The translations under genes were made by a program, and so were the position numbers. DNA of 50,627 bases from an uncultured Prochlorococcus sp. (GTDB taxonomy: Bacteria > Cyanobacteriota > Cyanobacteriia > PCC-6307 > Cyanobiaceae). How positions within the stretch are numbered: the first letter of the stretch is position 1; every line of letters starts with the position of its first letter. A model generated the notes under the pieces. It was not told where the DNA came from. It made no database searches and was given only the letters and a program-made list of their open reading frames with translations. The stretch lies in NCBI GenBank assembly GCA_902520485.1, contig CABYNZ010000007.1, positions 1 through 50,627 of the forward strand. Reading direction: 5' to 3'. Positions 36,814-44,522 of this stretch are shown in pieces.

Positions 36814-37542
36814 ATGTTTAAATTCCTGAAAAAAATTATGAATAATAATGAGCTTAATTCAACTAATGATGCTTATTTATTACATAGAATATTAAAAACA
36901 GATATTAAAAAAGATCCTAATACACAAGAAGATGAAATAATTTTTGGATGTGGTTGTTTCTGGGGTGCTGAAAAATGTTTTTGGAAACTTCCAGGAGTTG
37001 TCACAACTTCTGTAGGTTATGCTGGTGGTGAAAAAATCAATCCAACTTATTATGAAGTATGTTCAGGCTTAACGGGTCACTCAGAAGTTGTAAGAGTTAT
37101 ATGGGATAAAAGGGAAATTGATATAAGTGATTTATTAAAAATGTTTTGGGAATGTCATAACCCTACTCAAAAAAATAGGCAGGGTAATGATATTGGAACT
37201 CAATATAGATCAGCAATATTTTACAAAAATGAATATAATTTAAACAGTATCTTAGCCAGTAAGGAACAATATCAAAAGGAATTAAACAAAAAAAATTTTG
37301 GTTTGATTGAAACGGAAATAAAAAAGATAGATTCATATTTTTATGCAGAACAATACCATCAACAATATCTTGCATCAGCTGGAAGCAGGCAGTATTGTTC
37401 GGCCTCTCCTACAAAAGTTAAGTTAGGATTTTTTACTGGAAGCAACTACAAATTAAAAGATCATATATGGGAAAGCTTTAATTGGGAAGTTGATAAGTGT
37501 GTATTGAGATCTGATAACAATCCAATAAAGAATAACATTTAG
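36814..37542 (+). CDS. msrA: peptide-methionine (S)-S-oxide reductase MsrA
   Basis: 242 aa. The active site is GCGCFWGAEKCFW with the catalytic Cys48, followed by GVVTTSVGYAGGEKINPTYYEVCSG, GHSEVV and NRQGNDIGTQYRSAIFY; a candidate resolving cysteine is in SRQYCSASPTKVKLG. It repairs methionine sulfoxide in proteins, relevant to photo-oxidative stress. The first 40 residues are extra; M9 is an alternative start. A tRNA gene follows on the same strand. Confidence 0.95.
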   Translation: MFKFLKKIMNNNELNSTNDAYLLHRILKTDIKKDPNTQEDEIIFGCGCFWGAEKCFWKLPGVVTTSVGYAGGEKINPTYYEVCSGLTGHSEVVRVIWDKREIDISDLLKMFWECHNPTQKNRQGNDIGTQYRSAIFYKNEYNLNSILASKEQYQKELNKKNFGLIETEIKKIDSYFYAEQYHQQYLASAGSRQYCSASPTKVKLGFFTGSNYKLKDHIWESFNWEVDKCVLRSDNNPIKNNI

Positions 37543-37569
37543 ATCAATCTTATCTTTATAGTAAAGACA

Positions 37570-37643
37570 CGGGGCGTAGCGCAGTTTGGTAGCGCACCAC
37601 TTTGGGGTAGTGGGGGTCGTGGGTTCAAATCCCGCCGTTCCGA
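37570..37643 (+). tRNA. tRNA-Pro (anticodon GGG)
   Basis: A 74-base cloverleaf. The acceptor stem CGGGGCG pairs with CGTTCCG with two G-U pairs, the D arm is GCGC/GCGC around AGTTTGGTA, the anticodon stem is CCACT/AGTGG with loop TTGGGGT, so positions 34-36 are GGG, and the T arm is GTGGG-TTCAAAT-CCCGC. The discriminator is A and CCA is not encoded. A TATAGT -10 at 37557-37562 places the transcription start at about the first base of the tRNA. Confidence 0.96.
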
Positions 37644-37662
37644 TTACTTATCGTCTTCATTT

Positions 37663-37821
37663 ATGAGAGATTTGTATAATTTATATGAACTTATGCCTAC
37701 AGCTATGAATGTAAAAGAAGAAAAAAAAGCCAAAATCAATATAGTAAAATTTGAAACTTCCACTTCACCTAGTTGGAAAGATATAAAAATATTCATTAGA
37801 AAGAATTTTTTTAAACCTTAA
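37663..37821 (+). CDS. small basic protein, 52 aa, downstream of tRNA-Pro
   Basis: An ATG frame of 52 codons starting MRDLYNLYELMPTAMNVKEE, Lys-rich, no hydrophobic segment, ending TSPSWKDIKIFIRKNFFKP. It starts 19 bases after the tRNA and ends 30 bases before convergent uppP, filling the gap exactly. The middle is unremarkable, but the balanced composition and lack of alternative explanation favour a real gene. I recognise no family. Confidence 0.45.
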   Translation: MRDLYNLYELMPTAMNVKEEKKAKINIVKFETSTSPSWKDIKIFIRKNFFKP

Positions 37822-37851
37822 CACAATTGAAAAAAATTTTTTAACAACCAA

Positions 37852-38652
37852 TTATAAATTTAGAAGAATTACAACACCAAAAATAACTCTATAGATAATA
37901 AATATTTTCAAACCATTTGAAGAAAAATACTTTAATAAGAAATCTATAGCTAATAAAGAGGATAAAAATGTCGTAATAAGGCCAACAAAAAGAGGGAGAA
38001 AACCTAATGAAAAAAAATCATTAAAAGAAGAACTAAATTCAACAATCGCAGCAATTGAGATAGATGGCATCCCTAAAAGAAAAGAAAATTTCGCAGCATC
38101 ACCTCTTTCCCATCCTGATATTAGAGCGCTAGAAATAGTAATCCCAGATCTCGAAACACCCGGAAAAATGGCAAATGCCTGAAAGAAACCTATCAAAAAA
38201 CTATCTGAATAATTATGATTTTTTATATTAATAGAACCTCTTTTAGAATTATCTGCCAAATACATAAGAATAGCCATTAGGAATGATACTAAAGCTATTG
38301 ATAAATTTGAACGAAGCACGTTATCAAAAAAATATGGGGCAAATAATTTTATACTTGCACCAAGCAAAATAATTGGAATAGTCCCAATCAAAATAGACTT
38401 TAGTAACCTTTCATGTAATAGATATTCAAGAAACTTTTTTGAATATTGACTTCTGAAATTAAAAATATCATTCCTAAAATACCAAGCTAAAGCCAAAACG
38501 CTTCCAAGTTGAATAGTCGCGGACACAGAGGCGCCAGGATCATCAATACCTAAAAAAAGGGATATTACTTTTAAATGAGCTGTACTACTAACAGGAATAA
38601 ATTCGGTCAAGCCTTGAATTAAGCCATATAAAATAAATTTTAAATATTCCAA
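37852..38652 (-). CDS. uppP: undecaprenyl-diphosphatase UppP (BacA)
   Basis: A 266-aa membrane protein with about eight spans. It has the two signature regions QGLTEFIPVSSTAHL and FPGVSRSGITISSALISGW, which carry the catalytic acid, Ser and Arg residues. It recycles undecaprenyl pyrophosphate for peptidoglycan and other cell-surface polymers. The start ATG is 68 bases from a divergent secreted-protein gene. Confidence 0.95.
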   Translation of the reverse strand: MEYLKFILYGLIQGLTEFIPVSSTAHLKVISLFLGIDDPGASVSATIQLGSVLALAWYFRNDIFNFRSQYSKKFLEYLLHERLLKSILIGTIPIILLGASIKLFAPYFFDNVLRSNLSIALVSFLMAILMYLADNSKRGSINIKNHNYSDSFLIGFFQAFAIFPGVSRSGITISSALISGWERGDAAKFSFLLGMPSISIAAIVEFSSSFNDFFSLGFLPLFVGLITTFLSSLLAIDFLLKYFSSNGLKIFIIYRVIFGVVILLNL

Positions 38653-38720
38653 AAAATTACTTAATTATCTAATTAATTAATAGCAATTTACATTTAATAT
38701 TAAAAAGCTATTATAAAATA

Positions 38721-38993
38721 ATGAAAAAAAATTCTATCTTAATATTATTTTTTCTTTTTTCCTTAATCTTTTCTGATTCTGCAAAAGCCAACTACTGGTT
38801 AATAATTGGAACTTATAGACAGGGGCCAGGAAGAAGGCCAGAGGTTAGTGGAATAACAAGTCCTTCTTTACATTCTATTCCAATGAAAGATTTAGATACA
38901 TGTAATAAGGCAGGTGAAAAAATTACAAATGATATATATAAACCTATTTGGCAATTTGATAGTAGATGGACATGTGTATATAGAGGTGATTAA
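38721..38993 (+). CDS. small secreted protein, 90 aa
   Basis: A clear signal peptide (MKKNSILILFFLFSLIFSDS, then AKA|N) and a mature part of about 65 residues containing YWLIIGTYRQGPG, two cysteines (DTCNKAG and RWTCVYRG) and two or three tryptophans. The pair of cysteines could form a disulfide in the periplasm. I do not recognise the family; the look is of a small conserved picocyanobacterial exported protein. Confidence 0.7.
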   Translation: MKKNSILILFFLFSLIFSDSAKANYWLIIGTYRQGPGRRPEVSGITSPSLHSIPMKDLDTCNKAGEKITNDIYKPIWQFDSRWTCVYRGD

Positions 38994-39001
38994 AATTAAA
39001 G

Positions 39002-39136
39002 TTACCTTTTAACATCATGAGCACAGCCATCTCCCTTATAATTTTCACTCTCGTAAAAATCATTTTTTGTACCAAAGTAAACTGTTAATAAAACGAAAGG
39101 TAAACTTAATATAAATAAAATAGTTGTTAAATCCAT
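39002..39136 (-). CDS. 44-aa single-span membrane protein
   Basis: ATG-started frame: MDLTTILFILSLPFVLLTVY (one hydrophobic helix), then FGTKNDFYESENYKGDGCAH and a short tail. The polar tail with a conserved-looking YES(E)NYKGDG segment argues for a real protein exposing about 22 residues to the cytoplasm or lumen. It sits between the secreted protein gene and another small minus-strand gene. No family recognised. Confidence 0.55.
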   Translation of the reverse strand: MDLTTILFILSLPFVLLTVYFGTKNDFYESENYKGDGCAHDVKR

Positions 39137-39200
39137 AGAGTTAGCTTATTTAATAGGGATAGAAAAAATTAAAATAACTATTTGTTCAATAAACTAAGCT

Positions 39201-39326
39201 TTAATAATCTGTAGGTCCTTTAATACCAAGATAAAAGAAGGCACCTAAACCAACCAAAAGTAAGACTCCAGCGATAGCTGCAGAAGGAACAAAACCACCT
39301 ATTGCAAAGGAAGAAAAATAATACAT
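39201..39326 (-). CDS. 41-aa single-span membrane protein
   Basis: ATG-started frame: MYYFSSFAIGGFVPSAAIAG, then VLLLVGLGAFFYLGIKGPTDY. The hydrophobic helix spans about 15-35 with a short polar C-terminus. Its shape resembles the low-molecular-mass subunits of photosystems, cytochrome b6f or NDH-1, but I cannot match it to a named one. It lies on the same strand as the DUF1830-like gene at 39416 and the 44-aa gene at 39002. Confidence 0.55.
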   Translation of the reverse strand: MYYFSSFAIGGFVPSAAIAGVLLLVGLGAFFYLGIKGPTDY

Positions 39327-39415
39327 CTATAAAACTAAAACTAGTTTGATAATATCAATAAAAACTTGGTATTTGTAAAAAATTTTGACTCGAAGACAAT
39401 TAGAGAATATCTGTT

Positions 39416-39643
39416 TTAGGCAACTAAAGTTGAATCTTCATTATCAGCAGAAATTCTTATTCTTTCTTCCAACTTAGGACCATATAATTCATTTCCCCAA
39501 ATTTCAACTCTTGAATCGTTCGGGGCCATAAAAGTAAGAATGTCAGTTGGGAATAAAACTCTCTCTAAGAAAAAGTTTGAAGGTCCTATACATCTCAATA
39601 CAACCATTCTACAACCTTCATTTTTGTAAGAAAACTCAACCAT
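39416..39643 (-). CDS. DUF1830-like protein, 75 aa
   Basis: A small soluble protein: VEFSYKNEGCRMVVLRCIGP, FFLERVLFPTDILTFMAPND, VEIWGNELYGPKLEERI. This Cys-containing N-terminus with FxLERVxFP matches the cyanobacterial DUF1830 family as I remember it. I start at the ATG at 39643 rather than the longer frame, whose first eight residues look non-coding. Function unknown. Confidence 0.75.
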   Translation of the reverse strand: MVEFSYKNEGCRMVVLRCIGPSNFFLERVLFPTDILTFMAPNDSRVEIWGNELYGPKLEERIRISADNEDSTLVA

Positions 39644-39735
39644 CACAAAAAAGCAAAATATAGTCAATTTAACAACATTAAGAGCAAAAAAAAATGTATA
39701 AAAAATTACTGAAAAAAAAGAAATTTAGAAAAATA

Positions 39736-40680
39736 CTACAAATTTAATCCAGCCTCAACTAAATGTCTTTCCTGATCAATTAATAAAAGGGCGTAAGACT
39801 TTATAAAATCAAAACTTCTATATGGAATTGAGACATTAAGCATTCTTAAGAAATTAGATAATTTTTCATCTTGAAGAGCGTTACCTTTGTGTAAAAACAT
39901 TTCTTTTTCCTGATTTGTTTTCCACTTATTCATATATTCAATCTTCAAGGGCTTTAAGTGCCAAATATTATCTATTAAAGTCCAAATATCTAAATATTCT
40001 TTTAAGTTATTTTGTATCTGTATTATATAAGAAGATTCTTGAAGACTTAATTTATTTGTATTTAATGGTCGATCTTTTATATCAATAGAGTAAGGTTGAA
40101 TTCCCAAAAACCAACCCTCAAGAATTAATAAATCAGGATTATCAAATCTCCAATGAGATCTATCTCCTAAACCATTTCTTAAAGATTTATCGAAAACTGG
40201 TACATTTAATTTTCCACTTTTCTTCCAATCTAATAATTTTTCATGCATTAATTTTACTGAGTGACTACCTGGAAACCCTCTTGAGACATTCCATGGGTTA
40301 TTCTTAATTGCTAATTCCATTTCCTCTGATGGAAGATAAAAGTCGTCAATTGATATAACAGCAATTTTAAAGTTTAATCTTAACGATATGGCTTCTAGCC
40401 ATTTACCTAGTGTTGTTTTACCTGTACCAGGTAAAGCTGAAATCCCAATAATTTTTCTATCAGAAAAATTATTCTGATATTTATAAGCCTGAGACAAAAG
40501 AGGTAAAGCCAAACCCCAAATCCAATCATCATTTACTTTATTGTTCCAATATTGATCAATTGCAAGAATGTTTTTTTGATTGTTCCAAAAATTGAACCAA
40601 TCATCCAAGGATTCCCAACCAATATCAATAATTAATTTTTCAAACTTATCAAGAGGAAAATTAATATCTAAATCTTTCAT
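39736..40680 (-). CDS. D-glycerate 3-kinase (plant/GLYK-type P-loop kinase)
   Basis: 314 aa. The P-loop is ALPGTGKT (82-89) within IIGISALPGTGKTTLGKWLE, followed by VISIDDFYLPSEEM and LLILEGWFLGIQP, the pattern of PRK/panK-like GLYK enzymes. It converts glycerate to 3-phosphoglycerate, the last step of photorespiration. It ends the operon phosphorylase - phosphatase - kinase (4-base gap), so glycerate released from glucosylglycerate could be salvaged here too. The family also contains uridine-kinase-like proteins, so the activity is inferred. Confidence 0.82.
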   Translation of the reverse strand: MKDLDINFPLDKFEKLIIDIGWESLDDWFNFWNNQKNILAIDQYWNNKVNDDWIWGLALPLLSQAYKYQNNFSDRKIIGISALPGTGKTTLGKWLEAISLRLNFKIAVISIDDFYLPSEEMELAIKNNPWNVSRGFPGSHSVKLMHEKLLDWKKSGKLNVPVFDKSLRNGLGDRSHWRFDNPDLLILEGWFLGIQPYSIDIKDRPLNTNKLSLQESSYIIQIQNNLKEYLDIWTLIDNIWHLKPLKIEYMNKWKTNQEKEMFLHKGNALQDEKLSNFLRMLNVSIPYRSFDFIKSYALLLIDQERHLVEAGLNL

Positions 40681-40684
40681 CTTT

Positions 40685-41482
40685 CTAAGTTAGTTCTCGC
40701 TTATTTATTAATTTATTAATTTCATTTCTCCAACCATATCCATTTGGTTCAGAAGCCAAAGTAAATTCCAAATCTTTTAATTGATCTAGTAAATTTAAGT
40801 TAGGTCCATCTATTCCAGGAATAACTATTTTAATATCTGAGTTTAAAAGTAGAGGCAAATCATTTGGAGAATCTCCTAAACCTATAATTTCAATATTATG
40901 AACATTTGAATATTCTTTAAGAGCATTTATTGCTTTCCCTTTATTAGATTTTGTAGATAATAAGTGACTCATTCTATTGCCCTTAAAAATATCAACATTG
41001 AATTTTTTACAACAGATATTAATTTTCTCTTCTAGATAACTTGGCGGATTTAAAAAAGGCATGCTCCAGTGTCTATCTCGCATTAAGTTCAATGAGTTGC
41101 CTTCTAAACCTGTAAGCTGAGTAGCTTCTTGATCAGTTAGATTATTAAGAGGAGTAAGTTTATAATCAATTTCTTTAGAAATAAAATTTAAGATTTCTTC
41201 AAGAGATTCGTATTTTATTCCAAGAATAATTTCTCCATTTACTCTTTTAAGAGATTCACCATATATTGCCGCACCATTCTCAACAATATAAGGATCCATC
41301 AGGTTTAGTTCCTTTCTAATAACTTTTACTTCAGAAGCGGTTTTGCTTGTACAAAGAATTACGGGTATAGATAATTTTTGTAATTTTTTTATAGTTTCTT
41401 TAGCAGGTGATAAATCATAAGAGTGATCCATTAAAGTACCATCTACATCACTTACTACCCAAACAGAAGAATTTTCTATCAT
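40685..41482 (-). CDS. gpgP: glucosyl-3-phosphoglycerate phosphatase (HAD, MPGP family)
   Basis: A 265-aa Cof-like HAD phosphatase. Motif I is VVSDVDGTLMDHS (nucleophile D12, acid D14), motif II SIPVILCTSKTASEV, and motif IV IGLGDSPNDLPLL. It matches the mannosyl/glucosyl-3-phosphoglycerate phosphatase subfamily (MPGP) including VIENGAAIYGE. It would dephosphorylate the GpgS product to glucosylglycerate. It is 2 bases from the phosphorylase gene upstream and lies in the cluster opposite gpgS, which supports the assignment. Confidence 0.87.
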   Translation of the reverse strand: MIENSSVWVVSDVDGTLMDHSYDLSPAKETIKKLQKLSIPVILCTSKTASEVKVIRKELNLMDPYIVENGAAIYGESLKRVNGEIILGIKYESLEEILNFISKEIDYKLTPLNNLTDQEATQLTGLEGNSLNLMRDRHWSMPFLNPPSYLEEKINICCKKFNVDIFKGNRMSHLLSTKSNKGKAINALKEYSNVHNIEIIGLGDSPNDLPLLLNSDIKIVIPGIDGPNLNLLDQLKDLEFTLASEPNGYGWRNEINKLINKRELT

Positions 41483-41484
41483 TT

Positions 41485-43245
41485 TTATAAAGCACTAAGC
41501 CAAATTACTTGAAAAGGATCAAGACTAATATTTTTGCAATTGTATTTAGTGGATGTTAAAAAATCATGGGTATTGAAATCATTATCAATTATTTTTGGTA
41601 TGTCATTATCATTCAATTGATAATTAATTTTATTTTCAGTCATATTATGTATTGCAAAAACAGACTCAGGACCGTTACCTCTTTTGATTACAACAATATC
41701 ACTTCTACCTTTAGACAAACATTTCATTTGTGAACAAGGGTGAAATTGCTTTAATTCTGATCTGACATCCATAGCATTACGAAGATATTTTAAGTTTTTA
41801 TTAGCATTAGATTCAGGATTATTTAAAACAGCTGAAAGATTTTCTGATTTAAACTTTTCTCTGTTTAGATCTCTTCTTTGACCTGTCATAGAAAAGCTTT
41901 TGATGTCATTTTCTGAAGCTAGTAATGCTGGCAAATAAAATGCAGGGACCCCTTTAAGAGCCATTACTAATAATTGACTCAAAATAAATCTCTCATATTG
42001 AAATCTTTTAGCATCTCTACTGGAGTCTTCCATTGCACTCCACCAACTAATATTCAATTCATAAGGTTTATCATCACCATTTGATAAACGTCTATGACTT
42101 ACTAATCCTCCTCTTTTCTCACAATTAATTAATAAATCCTTAATTCTCTGCTCATTCATTAACCCCTCAAGAGCTCTTAGCCCAACACCATCGTGCGATG
42201 CAGTGAAATTAAATAAAGTGGTCTCTTCAGGTAATATGGGCCAATCAAAAATCCATGAGTTTAGAATATCAGCTCTTGAAGAAATAATTGCCTCTAGGAG
42301 AAGAGGAGGCAATGGGAAATTATATGCCATATGGGCTTCATCGTCATCAATGAGATAAGATAGATTCTCTTTCTGAGGAACATTGGTTTCTGTTATTAAA
42401 ACGCCATCATCAAGAAGATTATTTAAAAGAACTCTTAAGAGTTTGACAATTGAATGTGCTTTAGGTAAGTGTAAGCATGTAGTCCCTGATTCCTTCCAAA
42501 TAAAACCTACAGCATCAAGCCTTAGCCATTTAATTCCATTAGATAAGTAAGTAGTAATTAAATTTAAGAACTCAAGAGTCATATTAGGATTATGCCAATT
42601 CAAATCAATTTGATCTGGCCCAAAAGTTGTCCAAACTTGTTTGGGCCCATCATCAGTGTTTATTTGAGAAAACAAAGAGGAACTTCTAGGCCTAACTACA
42701 TTTGACCAGTCAAGATTTTGCTTCGGTGAAAAAACATTTGATATACCCGGTTCTTGGGATTTAATAAATTGTTGAACCCAAGGGTGAGATGATGAAACAT
42801 GGTTTAGTACTAAATCAGCCATCAAATCATGATCTGTAGAAATACTTTTGAGATCATCCCAACCACCAAATTTCTCTTCTAGGGAATCATAACTTGAAAC
42901 TGCGAAACCTCCATCGCTTGTGGATTTCAGAAAAGGAAGAATATGTACAATTTTAGAAAGACTACCAAAATGTTTACTTAACAACTTCTTAAGAGTTATT
43001 AATGTTGCCTCGTTATTTTTATAAATACTATCTGCATAAGTTATCAAAACTGAATGAGATTCATTCCACCTTTCTTTATCTCTTATTTCTTCATAAGCAG
43101 ATTTCTCTGAGAAATCATCTAAAATCTGTAATAATTGGTTTGAAATAAAATTAATTTCTTCTGTAGTATGATTTGAATAAATTGTTTTTAACAATTTATC
43201 AATTTTTAATCTATCTAATTTTTTCTCTGAATCAATTTGCTTCAC
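41485..43245 (-). CDS. GH13_18 glycoside phosphorylase, probably glucosylglycerate phosphorylase
   Basis: 586 aa, usually annotated as sucrose phosphorylase. The GH13 catalytic residues are the nucleophile D244 in LRLDAVGFIWKE, the acid/base E286 in LITETNVPQ and the transition-state D352 in ASHDGVG. After the nucleophile it reads FIWKESGTTCLHLPKAH, which I recall as closer to the glucosylglycerate and phosphorylated-sucrose phosphorylases than to classical sucrose phosphorylase. Being the first gene of a unit with gpgP and glycerate kinase and divergent from gpgS, its likely reaction is glucosylglycerate plus phosphate to glucose-1-phosphate plus glycerate. Confidence 0.8.
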   Translation of the reverse strand: MKQIDSEKKLDRLKIDKLLKTIYSNHTTEEINFISNQLLQILDDFSEKSAYEEIRDKERWNESHSVLITYADSIYKNNEATLITLKKLLSKHFGSLSKIVHILPFLKSTSDGGFAVSSYDSLEEKFGGWDDLKSISTDHDLMADLVLNHVSSSHPWVQQFIKSQEPGISNVFSPKQNLDWSNVVRPRSSSLFSQINTDDGPKQVWTTFGPDQIDLNWHNPNMTLEFLNLITTYLSNGIKWLRLDAVGFIWKESGTTCLHLPKAHSIVKLLRVLLNNLLDDGVLITETNVPQKENLSYLIDDDEAHMAYNFPLPPLLLEAIISSRADILNSWIFDWPILPEETTLFNFTASHDGVGLRALEGLMNEQRIKDLLINCEKRGGLVSHRRLSNGDDKPYELNISWWSAMEDSSRDAKRFQYERFILSQLLVMALKGVPAFYLPALLASENDIKSFSMTGQRRDLNREKFKSENLSAVLNNPESNANKNLKYLRNAMDVRSELKQFHPCSQMKCLSKGRSDIVVIKRGNGPESVFAIHNMTENKINYQLNDNDIPKIIDNDFNTHDFLTSTKYNCKNISLDPFQVIWLSAL

Positions 43246-43295
43246 TTTGAAAAAATCATCGAAGTATTAATACCATTCTGCACATCAATTAGAAA

Positions 43296-44522
43296 ATGGA
43301 CTTTCAACAAGGTTTAATCACAACAATACATGAATATGGAGTTACAGGAAATTTACTTAAAGAATTAAACAAAAGTCTTAAAAGAAGATCAACTAGCATT
43401 TTAATACCATGCTTATATGAAGAGTTTGAGCGTCCAGCACTAAAAGATATAAGAGAAGTTTTAAAAAACCTTACAGGCTTAAATGAATTAGTAATTGCTC
43501 TCTCAGCAAAAACTGTTGAGCAAGTTAAGGCAGCAAAGTCATTTTTTCACTCAATGCCATTCCCAGTTCACGTTCAATGGACTAATTCTCCCTCTGTAAT
43601 TGAGCTTTTAAAAAGCCAAGAAAAAAATGGATTAGAACTTTTAGGAACCCCAGGTAAAGGATGGGCTGTGTGGCAAGGCATAGGAGTTGCGACTAGGAAA
43701 TCAGAAGTTGTTGCTCTTTTTGATGCTGATATAAGAACTTTCAGTCCTTTATATCCTTCAAGAATGATCCTTCCACTTCTGGATGAATCATATGGCATAT
43801 CATATGTAAAGGCTTTTTACAGTAGATTATCTCTAGAAACAAATCAATTGCAAGGAAGAGCAACAAGATTATTCGTGGGTCCTTTACTAGCAAGTCTTGA
43901 ACAGTTAGTTGGTAAGGGTCCGTTTTTACAATATCTTCAATCATTTAGATATCCATTAGCAGGTGAGTTTGCTTTTACTAAAGACCTTGCTATGAATTTA
44001 AGAATACCTTGTGACTGGGGTTTAGAGATAGGTTTATTATCAGAGGTTTATAGAAATGTAAGGACCTCCAAAATAGCCCAGGTTGACCTAGGTTTATTTG
44101 ATCATAAACATAAGAATATTGGAGATTCTTCTAAAGAAGGATTGCAAAAAATGTGTACAGAAATACTTTCAAGTGTTTTAAGAGGTCTCATGGAACATCA
44201 AGCCGAAACCTTAACTAGCACTCAACTAGCAACTTTAGAAGTTCTCTACAAAAGAGTTGGAGAAGATCGGGTAAAACAATTTGGATTAGATTCAGCAGTT
44301 AATCAACTTCCATACGATAGGCACGAAGAAGAATTATCAGTACAAAAGTTTGCGAAACTATTAAGACCTGCTACAGAAGATTATCTGGCTTGTCCTACGA
44401 CACTTCAATTACCAAGTTGGTCAAGAGTTCTTTCTTGTGAGCACAAACTGCAAGAAGATTTAGCTATTTCGGGGTCAAAAGACATAAAGATAAGTGAAAA
44501 AGAATTAATTAAAAACTTCTAA
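43296..44522 (+). CDS. gpgS: glucosyl-3-phosphoglycerate synthase
   Basis: A 408-aa GT81-type glycosyltransferase. [16 protein letters not shown] opens the nucleotide-sugar fold, [11 protein letters not shown] is the loop near the acceptor, and [11 protein letters not shown] gives the DxD metal site D143/D145. It transfers glucose from NDP-glucose to 3-phosphoglycerate. The gene is divergent from the phosphorylase (50 bases between); the shared region holds the palindrome GTATTAATAC (43264-43273) overlapping a TACCAT -10 candidate. Its stop overlaps the convergent ureC stop by 4 bases. Confidence 0.93.
   Translation: MDFQQGLITTIHEYGVTGNLLKELNKSLKRRSTSILIPCLYEEFERPALKDIREVLKNLTGLNELVIALSAKTVEQVKAAKSFFHSMPFPVHVQWTNSPSVIELLKSQEKNGLELLGTPGKGWAVWQGIGVATRKSEVVALFDADIRTFSPLYPSRMILPLLDESYGISYVKAFYSRLSLETNQLQGRATRLFVGPLLASLEQLVGKGPFLQYLQSFRYPLAGEFAFTKDLAMNLRIPCDWGLEIGLLSEVYRNVRTSKIAQVDLGLFDHKHKNIGDSSKEGLQKMCTEILSSVLRGLMEHQAETLTSTQLATLEVLYKRVGEDRVKQFGLDSAVNQLPYDRHEEELSVQKFAKLLRPATEDYLACPTTLQLPSWSRVLSCEHKLQEDLAISGSKDIKISEKELIKNF

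Noticed and set aside
37570..37821. tRNA-Pro as an attachment site of an integrated island
   Set aside because: No integrase and no repeated tRNA 3' fragment found in the window; genes on both sides are core.
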